The notes under the pieces were generated by a model, which saw only the letters and a list, made by a program, of their open reading frames with translations, did no database searches and was not told the DNA's origin. 64,000 nt of DNA from Spongospora subterranea f. sp. subterranea (Eukaryota; Endomyxa: Phytomyxea; Phytomyxea; Plasmodiophorida): NCBI GenBank assembly GCA_049724395.1, contig JAUGWO010000128.1:124001-188000 (forward strand), given 5' to 3'. The stretch's first letter is position 1. Each line of letters opens with the position of its first letter. Shown piece after piece: positions 11,859 to 23,599 of the stretch. The position numbers and the translations under genes are program-made.

Positions 11859-13373
11859 TGCGCATTTCCGAAAAATGAGCTCAAGCGCTGTTCGTCCTTA
11901 TCCGTTCAAGACCTGATTACGTTCATGAATGCAAAACTTGTCTTTGGCACAATTATCGCAGCCTATAGACACAATTATTATACGCGGTCGACATTGTTTC
12001 GATCGTTAATAAAACAGTATTCATAGTTGACCACACACAGCAAATAAATTCATTTTACTCGTTTCTTCAAGGACAAGAGCAATGTGCCTCCAAAGGGAAC
12101 CAAACATATTGGGTCACAATGCATCAGAGTGACAACACTCTACGGCAGCTCGGATGCAACTTGAACTAGATCTGAAGCAGTGCGATTGCATACAGATGAA
12201 ACACGATCAGATCAAGGCATCAACATTGTTGTGACTGCAAGGTATTCCACAACGGAGCGAGTGAGCACCAACTCCAGTACCTTGCAAAGGATGATGCGTC
12301 GGGTTGTGGATGCACTTAGAGCACAAGGTTCCGGTACTTGACCGGTAGTTCGGTAACCCCGTTTCCCTGTCGCCAATAAGTAACTGTAACAGGTTCAGTA
12401 CAGAAAACGTTTCTGAGGACGCATTCCAGGTCAGAAACGCAAGGAGAGCTGTCGGAAACTTATATGAGAAGAGACAAGGGCAGGAAAAGGAGGGAAGCCA
12501 CTAAAGGACAGCGGGGCAGAACGTCCGAGCCGGAGAAAGTTTTTCAGGTGACAGAGCACTCCGGTTTGCATTGGTGTCCGAACGCAGTGTCCGATCCAGT
12601 TGACAACACCACGTGATGGAATCGACGCAATCAATCTTGACAGCCGCGATGATCATCGTGACCATCGTGTCGGCTCCATTCCATCTCGCTATGTCCCGAT
12701 ATCAGTTATTAGATCATGGTTTATTTATGGCTGATGTGCTTTCCGTGACTTGAAATTTGCCTATACCTAGAATAGTGTATCATCGAAAAACAAGACTATC
12801 TCGAATTAACCTATTACCGGCTCGCATTTTGCACTAAATAACGCTATATCGCACCGTTGTTTATTGAGTTTCTTAAATGATTTGAAAAAAACAATCCTGT
12901 AATCAACCGGATGCTCGTATCCACGTTCAACGTGGGACAACTTGGGACAATGCACTCGAAAAGATTGATTGAACGTGAGATAGTGCATTAGGGGCCCTTC
13001 AATATATTTGCAACACCGGCGGAAGGTCCGCGGCGGACTTCCCCGCATTTTCCCTTCGATCCTCGCAATTTCGCCATCGACTGAATTCATTCCTGATATC
13101 CTCTCTTTCTTCACGTTGCAACAGAATGCCAAATTCAATGTTGACTTCCGCACCGCTCAAGACCCAAACCTGTTGGGGTCAGTCTTGACATATGTGTCGG
13201 CTTTCGTGATTGGTCCATCCGTATCAAGATGGTAACCAGGCCACATGATCACAGCCTTTTTAATATTTGAGCGCCATTCGTCAGTATTGTGCTTGTTTAA
13301 GACCGGCTGCGAGTTCAGTCTGTCTTAAACATTGCAATGTCTAATTGTGTTTAACCTTGTTGTAACTGCTTAA

Positions 13374-13680
13374 GTCGCTATGATGATTAATATCTTGGTC
13401 CGTGTTATTGATGGCCACAAGCCAAATGAGCACAACCTCTTCCAAATTTCTGAGCGCACATTCTTTGAAACTTTTCGTTCATGCCATTCCGGTCGCTGCT
13501 TTAACCGGTTCTGTTTGAGCAAGACTTAACTAGAATTGGTTACGTCTTGCATTGTACAGTATCACTGTTCATTATTAAAAGGCATTTGTATGGTGTCGCT
13601 ATGATGATCAATATCTTGGTCCGTGTTATTGATGGCCACAAGCCAAATGAGCACAACCTCTTTCCAAATTTCTGAGCGCA
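13374..13680. repeat. Pair of about 86-bp direct repeats, 221 bp apart
   Basis: Positions 13374-13458 and 13595-13680 match at all but about two positions (starting GTCGCTATGATGAT and ending AATTTCTGAGCGCA). The 136 bp between them is unique here and AT-rich. This could be a recent segmental duplication or the ends of a small non-autonomous element. No target-site duplication was identified. Confidence 0.85.
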
Positions 13681-14318
13681 ACCGTCAATGTCAGCATTAA
13701 TAAATTTGTATTTTTTCCAAGGTCGAACCTGCATTGGTTGCTGTGTGTTTGTTTGACTGCTCCCGAGATGACCAGGGCAAAGAGGTGTTCTTGAGTAGCT
13801 GTGAGCAGAGTAGTATTACATTATAATTTATAGTCGATGGTATTTCCGAGGAGGGCTCACTGTTGACTTGTCGGTTGAACATTAGTTTGCAATGAAGCTT
13901 ATTTTTGGAAAGGAAGAAGAGACTGCGCTCATTGTTGATTACAATTGTCTTCAACTTTACTACTATCATCGCCTGATAAAAAAAACAGACTCTATATGGA
14001 AAAAGGCCCCGTCTTCGCGACATCGTTTAGGACAGCACTGTCCGACCTTGTATAAAAAATATGATGTTGCGATGCACATTTGTACCCAATCGCGACTGGA
14101 CAATGGTTTGTTGTTCAGACTTCCTCACCAATTGAACTCGTATTTTCAACAAACAGGGGGGGACATTCTGGAAGGAGCTGGCTATATCGACTCTATATCG
14201 CAGGTGTAGGCACAGTCCAGGTCAGTGTTCGCCATGTATCTTTTCGACGCATTATTATGCGTACGGTGCGGTGCCATATCTTTCAGTAAACAGTACAGTA
14301 CCTGTATTACGGCCGAAT

Positions 14319-16651
14319 ATGGGCGCAAATACGTTTTGTTTATCAACAAACAATAGCGAAGTGAAAGCTGATTCGCCGGCGAAGCTCGGGAAGATGGAAG
14401 GTGAACCGGTTCCGGTTACTGCGACCCCATGCCCAGAAAGATCTGTCTGCTTCTGCCCAGGAATTGATTCAACAGAACGACCTGGAAAAAGCAATTGATC
14501 TCTTCGCTAAAGCACTTCAGGCTAAGGTACGGTTCAGAGAATATCCTCACACCGCAGACAAATATTACCTTCTCCCGCGGAGAATCAATCATATTTTGTA
14601 GGCTTTTACAGGAAATCTGTTTATCGGCTTTTAGTTTTTGTACAGTGTTTTACTGTCCGTTATTTTGTTGCTTCATTCGTGTATTTCATCAATATTTTTC
14701 TGCTTAAAACTACAATTACCTTCATTGACATGCGAATGTTTCAAGATTGAAATTTGTGGGGATGAGCTGGCTTCTGAGCTAGCTCCGTTCTACTTCGATT
14801 ACGGCGATGCAATTCTACAGCAGTGCAGTCAGAAAGCGGATGTTTTTGCCGACCCACTCAAATCGGCAACAGAAGCTGCAGATTCGTCAACCATCATCGA
14901 CACTATTGATGAAGGGCCATTGCAGGAGGATGGCGAAAACATGCCCTCCAGCGACGAAGAGGAAGTTAAAGGCGATGCTGACGCTGCCGACGAAGACATA
15001 TCCGAGGAGCCAACCGACCTTGAGGTTGCCTGGGAGTTATTGGAAACGTTGGTCCTATTTCACTTTTTGGAAACTCGAATAGCACATTGGTTCAGCCATT
15101 GAATTTGCTCTGAGAGCATTTACATTACTGTTTCACTCTTGCAACACAACATTTCTTTAGGCTAAAATGTTGAGCTAGTCGAAATCTTTGTCAACTGATG
15201 GTTCAACATTCATATGTATTCGGGTTATTTTGTTCGACCAAGCTCTTTTTGCATAGCATTTAGAGTTACTCCTTACTTTATTTGAAACCCTTCAATTTTG
15301 CTGCAAAATTCAGACCATTTATGGAAAAAACATGGCGGGCCTATTATTGTTGATTTTGATCTAATCCTGTATGAAAAAAGGGCTCGCGTCATATTCAAGC
15401 GCCAAAACCCATCGCGGCCAGTTCTGCTCGGATTGGCCGATTGCTATAGCCGCCTCGGTGATCTTGCTTTGGAAAACGACGTCGACGCGTTGCCAGACTA
15501 TATTCAGTGCCGCGATATGCTGTTGTCAATAGAGGTAAATTGCCATTTCATGGATTTTGAATTGAAATTAGCTTTGCCGGTGTTCTCTATACCTCAACTG
15601 ATACTCAAGTTTCAACTTGCTGCTAAGGTTTTTATTCGTTTTCCTTTTTTTCATAAGTTTTGTTGCCGTCGATATCGAGTTTTTGCTCTAACGGAAACAG
15701 GGTGATGGAGTGCTTGTCGTTTTCCTACTTATGCAATGACTTACATCTAATAGCCTTGGTTTAGAACGACGAATCGGTATCAACGGAGGATCGCTTGGTT
15801 CGGGGGCGATCTTTAGGAGCGGTTTTTTTCAAGATGGCTATCAGTAATACCATTACGGGCGATACCTCTGCGGCGCTTTCACAATTCAAGGTTTTCATTT
15901 ACCGTCATAGGAGTCATTGTTTCGACATTTGTTTGTTTTCCATTTTTTACTATAAATATCCTTCCGTTTTAGTGTTCCTTCGCCAGCGATCGCGTTTCGC
16001 TGCAAAAATCGCTTATGTTTGTTTTTGTGTAGGCAGCTCAAGCATCGTTGTTAGAGTGTGTGGAGCTATTGGTTGGACCTATTCCTGCCAAGTAAACCGC
16101 CTTTTCAATTCGAAATTGTCATTTCAACCATGTTTTAGAGAGACTAACAATGGTAAAGCTGAAGCTTCGGTGACCGAGTCGCGAATTCCTTTCGATTCCA
16201 TCAACGAAGTTGTTTCATCCGTCTCAGATGATAAAACCAAGAACCAGCTGGAAGATTTGGCTGATTTTTTGCGACAGATCCAGGAGAAAATTGAAGTACT
16301 AGCTTTTCAATAGTTGATTTATTATGGCCCTACTATGGACGCTTTTGATGCATTTTGTGTGGTGTGAATGTGAACTCTCTAAATTCGATTTAGGATCTGC
16401 TTGTCTGCGATCAGTTGGCGCCTAAACAAGTGGCGTCTATGGTCGGCGAAGTAATGGCGGATGCTGCTGCAGCAGCAGCGTCAACTGGAACGACAGCGGG
16501 ATTCCCAGCGGCCTCATCATCCGGTTCTGCTGCTGTGACCAATCTCGGCACCATTGTAGGCCAGAAACGCAAGATCGAAGTCGGTGCTGATCGACTCGAA
16601 GATGCACAGGGAGTCGTTAAAGTCCTCAAAACGTCTTCAGATGATGCCTGA
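14319..16651 (+). CDS. NASP: NASP / SHNi-TPR histone H3-H4 chaperone (Sim3/Hif1 family)
   Basis: This family binds histone H3 (with H4 or H1) in cytosol and nucleus and feeds it to deposition pathways. The proposed start at 14319 reads MGANTFCLST and is joined by a 40-bp intron (14401-14440) to the first TPR (DLSASAQELIQQNDLEKAI). The next exon, from 14747, has the second TPR (ELASELAPFYFDYGDAIL), interrupted as in the family by an acidic loop (SSDEEEVKGDADAADEDISEE, about 14947-15012) that contacts histones. It resumes with LEVAWELLE, then ARVIFKRQ (15383 on) and LGLADCYSRLGDLALE. Later exons carry further TPR-like helices, the SHNi-like segment and LADFLRQIQEKIED. The C-terminus is A/S/G-rich and ends with a basic KRKIEV motif, like the nuclear signal of animal NASP. 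Introns of about 220 and 330 bp occur. Exact boundaries of the exon near 15050-15385 are uncertain. Confidence 0.85.
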
Positions 16652-16871
16652 GGACGTCCGCTTGTTAATTGTATTTGTGTAGTAAACATTGGCAATTTCA
16701 AACTCGCGCAGCAGCACTCAAGGATGACACAGCAGTCGTATTCGCTCTTATATTCCCACTCTCATTATCATTGATTCTCTGTTGTGCAAGTAATCTCACT
16801 ATGCCAAAAATAGTTTGCAGAAAGAACAATGTTTATTCGCAATGATTAGGGCATTTATCTGAATGAGCAAA

Positions 16872-17782
16872 TTAATAATAAGTGGTTGTAGGAGCAGCAG
16901 TTGTGGAAGCGGCGTATGTTGTAGGTGCAGCAGTTGTCGAGGCGGCGTATGTTGTAGGTGCAGCAGTTGTCGAGGCGGCGTATGTTGTAGGAGCGGCAGT
17001 TGTCGAGGCGGCGTAGGTTGTAGGTGCAGCAGTTGTCGAAGCGGCGTATGTTGTAGCAGCAGTTGTCGAAGCGGCGTATGTTGTTGGTACAGCAGTTGTC
17101 GACGCTGCGTATGTTGTAGGAGTAGAAGTTGTCGAAGCGGAGTAGGTTGTTGGAGCTGTTGACGCGGCGTATGTAGTTGGAGGGGTGGTAGAGTGATTAA
17201 CTCGTGCGACATCGCAACAGGCTATTTTGGCCCAATATGAGTCGTAAATTGCAATGGCCTTAGCTAAGCGCATATCACCGAGTTTCTGTGTGCCCGACAT
17301 TGTATCCTGGGCGTTCCAGGTAGGCCTAGCTGATGTCGAAGAGCTCAAGTTGAACCAAAACTCGTTCGTCTGATTTCCGTAAGGTACGTCGCCGTGGAAC
17401 TGAGCACGGCCACCTCCGAATCCGGATGAGCAGTTTCCAGAATGAACTAGGCCAAAAACTTCTGCATTCGGATTATAGACAGAGCCGTCATGCATAATCG
17501 TGACGTGGATCTCGCCAGAAGTTTTGTTTTCCGCTTGAATCAAAAACGTCGTAGAAGTTTTGTTAACAGAATAATTCTTAGCTGAAACCCATTCGTTGCG
17601 ACACTCCCATCTTATCATCGGAACTTGCTTTGACGCTTCTTTTGTGGTGAGCATCCATGCAGTTTGCTTCGTGATCGGCAAAGAGTACACAACATTGATA
17701 AATGCGAAGACTGAGACTATCGGTCAACTAAAGTTGAGACAATAAAACTACAGTACACATTTTTACCTAGTACAACCTTCAT
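16872..17782 (-). CDS. Secreted protein with mucin-like Thr/Ala/Ser/Pro repeat tail, unknown family
   Basis: Read on the minus strand. A 16-bp first exon (17782-17767, MKVVL) joins after a 50-bp GT-AG intron to VSVFAFINVVYSLPI, giving a good signal peptide. The next 150 residues form a probable folded extracellular domain with several cysteines (RWEC, SGNCSSGFGGG, IACCDVARV) and many N-glycosylation sequons (NKTS, NQTN, NHSTT). From about residue 190 the chain is only TTYAAST repeats, which should be O-glycosylated, and it ends PTTTYY at 16872. There is no GPI signal or anchor helix, so it is probably secreted or wall-associated. I do not recognise the globular domain. Confidence 0.6.
16890..17172. 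repeat. 33-bp coding minisatellite (TTYAASTTAAP unit)
   Basis: About eight copies of an 11-codon unit, some shortened by a codon or two. All length changes are multiples of three, so the frame is preserved, which supports selection on the encoded stalk. Confidence 0.85.
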
Positions 17783-19023
17783 TGGAATCAAACAAGTCCT
17801 GGTTATGGTAAAGTGGATATGATCAGATTATTGTGATTGTACAACTGGCAACTCCAAAAGCAAAATGAAAACAGATTTGGTCTTTGTTGGGTGCCTCATC
17901 AGTTTTTGTTGCTGCAACACGACAACTATTGTTATACTCTGTAACTGCTATATTTTTATTGCGAACTACAATTTCTGCAATCAGAATGACAAAAAAGCAG
18001 CTATGATGCGTATAGCCTGTGTTTCACCTTTCTGAAACAGCTGATACCCGTTTCTTGAGTTCTACGATGCAAGTCGGTAAGTGTCGGTTGCGTTATTTTC
18101 ATGTTTCCAAAGCACCCTCCACTGCTGGAAAAGCGGTTTGCCCATGAAACGGAACGAGATACCTCTTTTCATCAGCTGAACAAAGGACGGCGCAACAAAC
18201 CAGGGATATCACATTCACAATGATAATAGACCACGACACATGACAACATCGCGTCATGCAGCTGATTTGACCACCACGCACAGCAAGCCGGAATGAGCTT
18301 CACTGTAGACGATTTCAGACCAGCAATGTCGTGCTGAATTGCGAGACAGGAAACAACCCGACCTTTTGTGGAAGTACAATAGACTACCTAGAGCAGTAAT
18401 TGACGGGGATCAACCAGTTACGATCTCCACAGATGTAGCTCGATTGGCAAGAGCTTGGTGCTGCGCAGACCCGCAAACGTTTCTTACAGAGCCGGTGCTG
18501 ACATTTGGGCTTCTACTTCTTGCTTGCATCCACATGACTAAACCTATGGCGAGCTGTGATCAACTGATTCCGGTAGTAGAATGAGAATGTTGTTATGAAG
18601 ATATCAAGCAGCGGCATCTTTATCAGTACCGTAATCAGGTTACGGAGCTCTCTGAAAAGATATCTTCGGACGTCGCAGTCTCAAATGGTTGATTTCAAGC
18701 CTAAAGACCGCTGCATCAAGCACCAATCAAGAAACCATGATTTCGAGCTGTGGCAAATCAACACGATCCCTTCATATACTACTACGTATCTAATCAATAA
18801 TGATTTCCGTAAACAGTCGTTTGTTGAGAGCCCAGTCATTATCTCACAGCAGAGGTGTCACTTGACCCCACACCAGTATCCGAATGACGTCTGCATGACC
18901 TGTCATACTTGGTACCCCATTGTTGTGGATCACTCATATCCACGACTCTGTGAAAACGTTACCGCATATCACGTGAAGGGGTGACAAACTATCCCCATAG
19001 TCATTTGCATTGGTCTATGTACC
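17783..19023. other. Spacer between two divergent genes, no gene recognised
   Basis: It contains a 60-residue minus frame at 18099-18281 with one hydrophobic segment, and a 129-residue plus frame at 18595-18984 without recognisable domains. Neither has enough support to be called. Promoters of the flanking divergent genes should lie here. Confidence 0.4.
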
Positions 19024-19440
19024 ATGTTGAGATCTAAAGGCTTCGCTTATAGATCGTCTAATGTCGATGCCGAGCGCAGCAGAAGTGTCAAGAGGCCAAG
19101 AAACAGTCGCAGGCGGCAGCTCGGGTTGATGGCAATCGTCGGCGCTCTATCGTTCGTAAGCCTTCTTGGGATTTTCGCCGTTCATAGGCCGCGTCCTCTC
19201 CCTGTTCCGGACAAAGTTTTTGACGCAGCTCGTATTGCTACTTGTACCGATGACCCAGCATTGATCAATGACGATTATTGCGACTGCGATGATGGTTCCG
19301 ATGAGCTTTTGACCTCTGCTTGCAGCCATATTCATGGCATCAAATTCGACTGTCGCAATAATGAGCGCTCCATCTGGCGGTCCATGATCCGCGACGGGAT
19401 TTGTGATTGCTCCGACTGTTTCGACGAACATCAACATTGA
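19024..19440 (+). CDS. Type II membrane protein with glucosidase II beta (PRKCSH) N-terminal-like domain; short
   Basis: A 138-residue frame. The N-terminus is strongly basic (RSVKRPRNSRRRQ), then one hydrophobic helix (LMAIVGALSFVSLLGIFAV) typical of a type II signal anchor, then a lumenal domain. That domain matches the LDL-receptor-A-like pair of the glucosidase II beta subunit: INDDYCDCDDGSDE, then FDCRN, then DGICDCSDCFDE. True beta subunits have a cleaved signal peptide, a long coiled coil and a C-terminal MRH domain; none of these is visible before the stop at 19440 or in the following 200 bases. In the second repeat the usual CDCCDGSDE is CDCSDCFDE. It may be a short stand-alone member, a gene with a missed 3' exon, or a truncated copy. 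Confidence 0.65.
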   Translation: MLRSKGFAYRSSNVDAERSRSVKRPRNSRRRQLGLMAIVGALSFVSLLGIFAVHRPRPLPVPDKVFDAARIATCTDDPALINDDYCDCDDGSDELLTSACSHIHGIKFDCRNNERSIWRSMIRDGICDCSDCFDEHQH

Positions 19441-20496
19441 GGGAAAGCGTGGAATCCATGAATTCACCACTGCCTACTTGGAGAATCAGCTGCCACAAAC
19501 GCTGTTCTATGATCGCCGATCCTGCGACTGTCATATTTCCGTTATTCCAGTGCTATGTTAACTCATTCGATGATCGATTTGTTTGGAACAAATTCGTACT
19601 GTAATTCTGGCCACTGCTAGGATGCTGACGCGAATAATGCAGAAGATGTTATCATTCAAAGGTGCACCGCCTCATGCAGTAGCGTTCAATTTAATGTAAC
19701 AAAATATTACTGCAAATGTTTACACATTCTTAACCTTCTTTTCGTGAAACTGGAGCTCCTGGTAAAAACTCCATTTCGCACAGCCACGATGGACAGCATC
19801 ATAGACTAAAATCCTAGCAGTGATTCTATCTAAATAACTCCTGTTAATCCCTAAAAATACCAGTTTTACAATTTACATGCTATTCCTTTAAAGTTCGGGC
19901 AAGCTATATTTTTCTCGCTTGTCTGGACTCGATTCGATAAGGTGAACTGACAAGACAGCCCTGAGTGATTGACGATCGCTTAGCTAATCGGTATCAGATA
20001 TGCCCCGTCAGCATCAAGCACAACCCGAACTGCCCCAAAAACTTGTGTTGCAGACAGTAAAACCATAATTTCCGACATTACTTCAGCAATTATCTCCCTC
20101 ATAGCATATCGGCTATCTTGTTGAACACAAGAATTAAAGTTCAACAGGCACGGGTAACGGGGCGTTTGTTGTTGGTGTGCATTGATTGAGAATTGTGAAT
20201 GTTTTATCATAAAACAATTCTAGTCGACTCGATTCACGACGGTTTAGATCCACATTGAAAATAGCGACAGAGCATGGCTTTCTTGTGTTGTCTAGCTGCC
20301 ATCAAGCAATGTCTCAATCGCTCTGGATGCGGTAAGTCCTTGATTTTTGACTCTGACCAGTTATGTCAATGCTGAACATGCATAGAATAGCGATTCTACT
20401 ACCTGACGGAGTGCAGCAAAAATCAATGTTATTGCACAGAGGATTTTGACAGCCCTTCGACATCTGCTGATAATACCTAATAAAACACAAGTTGGC
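19441..20496. other. Spacer, no gene recognised
   Basis: AT-rich convergent spacer between the PRKCSH-like gene and the N-glycanase gene. A frame of 76 residues on the minus strand (19980-20210) has no recognisable features. Confidence 0.45.
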
Positions 20497-22144
20497 CTAA
20501 AGGTACGACGGTTTGAGTCGACGCCTCAACTGAACAATCATAGACTGCACTTCAGCAGATACAGTAGGAGCAATCGGTTGCATTGCTGCAGTCTGCGTTT
20601 GTGCCTGATCCGAGGTACTCCCAACTTCCCCACGTGCCCGTCTCCAGGCCAATGATCCACTCTCGCGCCCTGGTAAATCGCCAACCTGGATCAATGTTAT
20701 AGAGTAAACTACCCACATACTGGTTCCATGGAAAAGGAATGGCCAACCTTTTCCTTGGTAAAATCACCCAGGAGGAATGCTGACTCCTGCTCCCAGCTGA
20801 TTTTGACAATCTGCCGGTCAGCTTCAGTCATATTGATGCCGGCGTTGAACTCGCTGAGAAGGCGCTCCAACCACTCCTCGCTGCACAATGAACGTCGTGG
20901 CAAAACATCGGATGCGTACTGGGTGGTGTAGCGCCGGGTGACGTCTCGAACCTCTTTTGCTAGACGCCTACCATCAGCGTGACCAATCAAGCAGACAAGA
21001 AATTGACTTACAGCAAAATGCAATGCAATAAGTGAAGCTTCTTCCCCCAGCCAGCTTCATCTAGTTGTAAAGGAAGTTAATTTTAGCAAGGGTGATTGAG
21101 TCAGATTTCTTAGTAAGTTTTTCAAATGTGTTATTGATTTGATGCAAAAAGAAACATGCTTAAAACATATAGCCCAACTCTACAAACTGTGGAATAAGTG
21201 ACTATAGTTCAAAACCAAAATAATTGTCTATCGCCTCGAAACAGTAAGCTTACATAGAAGCGGGGCGTCGTACCTGTTCTCACAGGAATCACAATGCACC
21301 CAACGCTGCGACGCTACACTGTAAACCTCTAATCAAACAATAAATATGACATATAAGAAATAAATGCATAACTACCTGTCCAGACGTGGTCGGTCCAGTC
21401 AACTACCAACCTCGCAGCCAAGCCTACCGCCCGACAGCAAAGAGTGAATCCCTGAGCAATGATATTCACAGACGGAACATTTTTCTGAAAATGTCTGACC
21501 AGAGCCCATTCCCCACATCGTCCACGTTTTTCCCTGAGGATTTTCGCTGGGTTGTTATAACGAGGAAATCGCTGCACAATATTGCAAGTTGTGCATCGAT
21601 GGAGCTCAACCGTGCTCGCAAGAAACATGGCCTCTTCCGCTTGAGGCCGGTCGACTGCAATTTCGGTGGATTCTTTGAGACAGTTTGGGCATTGTAAGCG
21701 GTTTACCCACCTTACATATCAGTTGAGCTGGGAGACTCCGAATTTGTCAAAACTTACTGAAAGAGTTCGTGCTTAAACCAATATAGAAGCTGGAAAACCA
21801 ACTCGTCCTCCTCCGGCAATGCATCGCTTCCTCTCTCTAAAATGATTAGCGAATATTAACCGAATAAGTTTCTTTTCAGCAAAATTCAAGAGCAAAAATA
21901 TCAACAGAATCCATTATTGTTATCAACAAGCGAATTACTTCGTTAACGACAAGAAAGTAAAAAGTTTCACTATTTTACAGAAACCATGACTATAAACCTT
22001 TTCCTCTTTGAAGAAGTAGTTCATGCGGAATGAGCCGTTGCGCGAATTTCAAATTTGTTTCGTTTTCAAATTCCGACGTTCGAAGTTGATACGTACGAAT
22101 TCTGTTGGCAAATTCTGGTTTGGTGACTTCATGTAAGATCACCG
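20497..22144 (-). CDS. PNG1: Peptide:N-glycanase (PNGase, Png1/NGLY1), N-terminal start unresolved
   Basis: This enzyme removes N-glycans from misfolded glycoproteins retro-translocated from the ER, in the cytosol. On the minus strand, exon 22144 onward reads FANRIRTYQLRTSEFE...LIPHELL. After an intron comes DELVFQLLYWFKHELFQ, then WVNRLQCPNC, which begins a zinc site (CPNC ... CTTC). The transglutaminase core follows: VELHRCTTCNIVQRFPRYNN, GRCGEWA (catalytic Cys near 21516), a 46-bp intron, FTLCCRAVGLAARLVVDWTDHVW (catalytic His near 21387), and after another intron QRWVHCDSCEN with the catalytic Asp. Then come GWGKKL and EVRDVTRRYT. The C-terminus has LPGRESGSLAWRRARGE, shared by PNGases, and stops at 20497. 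The EVYS-type segment after DHVWT seems absent or in a micro-exon. No PUB or PAW domain was found. The true start lies upstream of 22144, possibly around 22360-22500. Confidence 0.85.
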
Positions 22145-23064
22145 CTAATAAAGATATTATTGATTTGAGAAAAAATAGGTAACCAGTTTGAATTATAATT
22201 ACTTTGCGTCTCGTAATTAGACTTCAGAGTACCCAAAAACAATCTCTGAGAATTCAGATCTAAAACCTCCGATCGTGAATCAATTCTACCGGCAGTTCAG
22301 GTATGAAAACAAAAACAGAGAAAACGCCCAACCTTGAGGAAAAGCTGCATGAAGTCCCACATTGACAAGCAAATGGCTCAAGCGATTGACGCCTGGGAAT
22401 ATTTTGTCCCCGTTTACAGACATTCAAACAGACAATGCAAATTGCATCCCGATCCAAGATTCCCCCAGATTGAGTGGCCTGCACGTCGGACAAATATACA
22501 CGCGAGCAAGTTCTATTAACGTCTAAACAGCAGAATCTGATCTGGTTGAACCATGTATCACAACGAATTACCTAAGGAGCTGAGAGCCATATTAGAACAT
22601 CAAGATTGGTGGCGGAGGAGCGCTCGTTATTTAGTTTACTTCCACCAGGACTTTCAATATGAGTGGAGTCCACGTTCGTAACGATCGCAGCGACTAATTC
22701 CAACTGAGGAGACAGTTTTAACTTTCAACAAAATAATCCGGATCGAGCGGCGCCGATTATGAAAAGAGTGGCCAAGTGTGTATGTATAGTGTATGTATAC
22801 ATGACTTGTATGTATAGTCCCCAAGGCTGCGTGCACAGCTGTACACATGCTGGATTGGCCGGGCCTTGCTTTTTCACAACTTGAGATTGGAGAATGTGAT
22901 GGCTGTGAGTGTTCGAATTTAGTTGGCACCAATTCACTATCAAGTACCGCTAGTTTTGCAAATAAAAATGACACGTCGTACCGATTAATGAACGGAAATC
23001 GTCACGGCATCTATCGTCAGCATCGCCGCCCTGCGGTCGAAGCCAACGTAAGTACATGGGTGCG
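22145..23064. other. Region upstream of the N-glycanase gene
   Basis: It probably contains the first exon and promoter of the N-glycanase gene; one candidate starts at 22493 and another near 22358, both on the minus strand. A short ATGTATAC-rich stretch lies near 22780-22815. Nothing else was recognised. Confidence 0.4.
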
Positions 23065-23553
23065 TTAATGTTCCTTGTGGTTCAAGAGTTCCATAAGTTT
23101 GGAAGAGCAGGCATCGCTCGTCGGGTAATGAAATATTGTCGGCTCGATCTGCTGTTCTATCAGCCAATATAGACATTGGGCTGCTGCCTGTTGGGCCAGC
23201 ACCGCTTGAAATCCGCGAATCCCTTCTGTGATGACCCGGGTCGACCACGCGACATCGCCGTTATCGGAGACGCCCGACGAGCAGGGGACATCATCATCGC
23301 CCGACACGTCTTGATCAGAGAAAATCCTGAGCAACAACAGAGAACTTCAACGCCGTCGCGAAAAGGACGTATCGGTGACATCGCGGATGGCAGCGCAAGA
23401 GGGGTTTTGCCCAAGGTCAACAGGCGTAGGGTTTCCCTCGTCGACCGTCTTTGATACACATCATGTGTCAACAAACCGCCCCGATTTGAAAACAGTCTTG
23501 GTGTCAGAACCAGCAATGATTATCAATAATTCAGCTTCATCATTAGTACCGAA
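23065..23553 (-). CDS. Spliced gene of unknown function, 5' end uncertain
   Basis: On the minus strand, a frame reading DIFGTNDEAELLIIIAGSD precedes TVDEGNPTPVDLGQ...AIRDVTDT. A 42-bp GT-AG intron (about 23325-23366) joins this to IFSDQDVSGDDDV...VAWSTRVITEGIRGF and FQAVLAQQAAAQCLYWLIEQ, ending HKEH at 23065. The first part has a stop-containing stretch near 23450-23470 that would need another short intron. The last 60 residues are amphipathic and helical. I recognise no family. It adjoins the Ty3/Gypsy fossil, so an origin in an old element cannot be excluded. Confidence 0.4.
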
Positions 23554-23599
23554 AATATCCTTAAGTCGTCGTTAGTTTGGTAAATCTTTGTTAAAAACA

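Larger units (their letters stand above)
11307..14318. other. 3-kb spacer with short repeats, no gene recognised
   Basis: Only short, unrelated open frames occur on both strands, none with a domain I know. It contains a 22-bp tandem duplication (11815-11858) and an 86-bp direct repeat pair (13374-13680), listed separately. The last few hundred bases should contain the promoter of the NASP gene. Confidence 0.5.

Noticed and set aside
13520-13760. Possible tRNA gene near GGTCGAACCTGC
   Set aside because: No matching acceptor and anticodon stems could be drawn.
18595-18984. 129-residue plus frame as a gene
   Set aside because: No signal peptide, domain or homologue recognised; composition is like the surrounding spacer.
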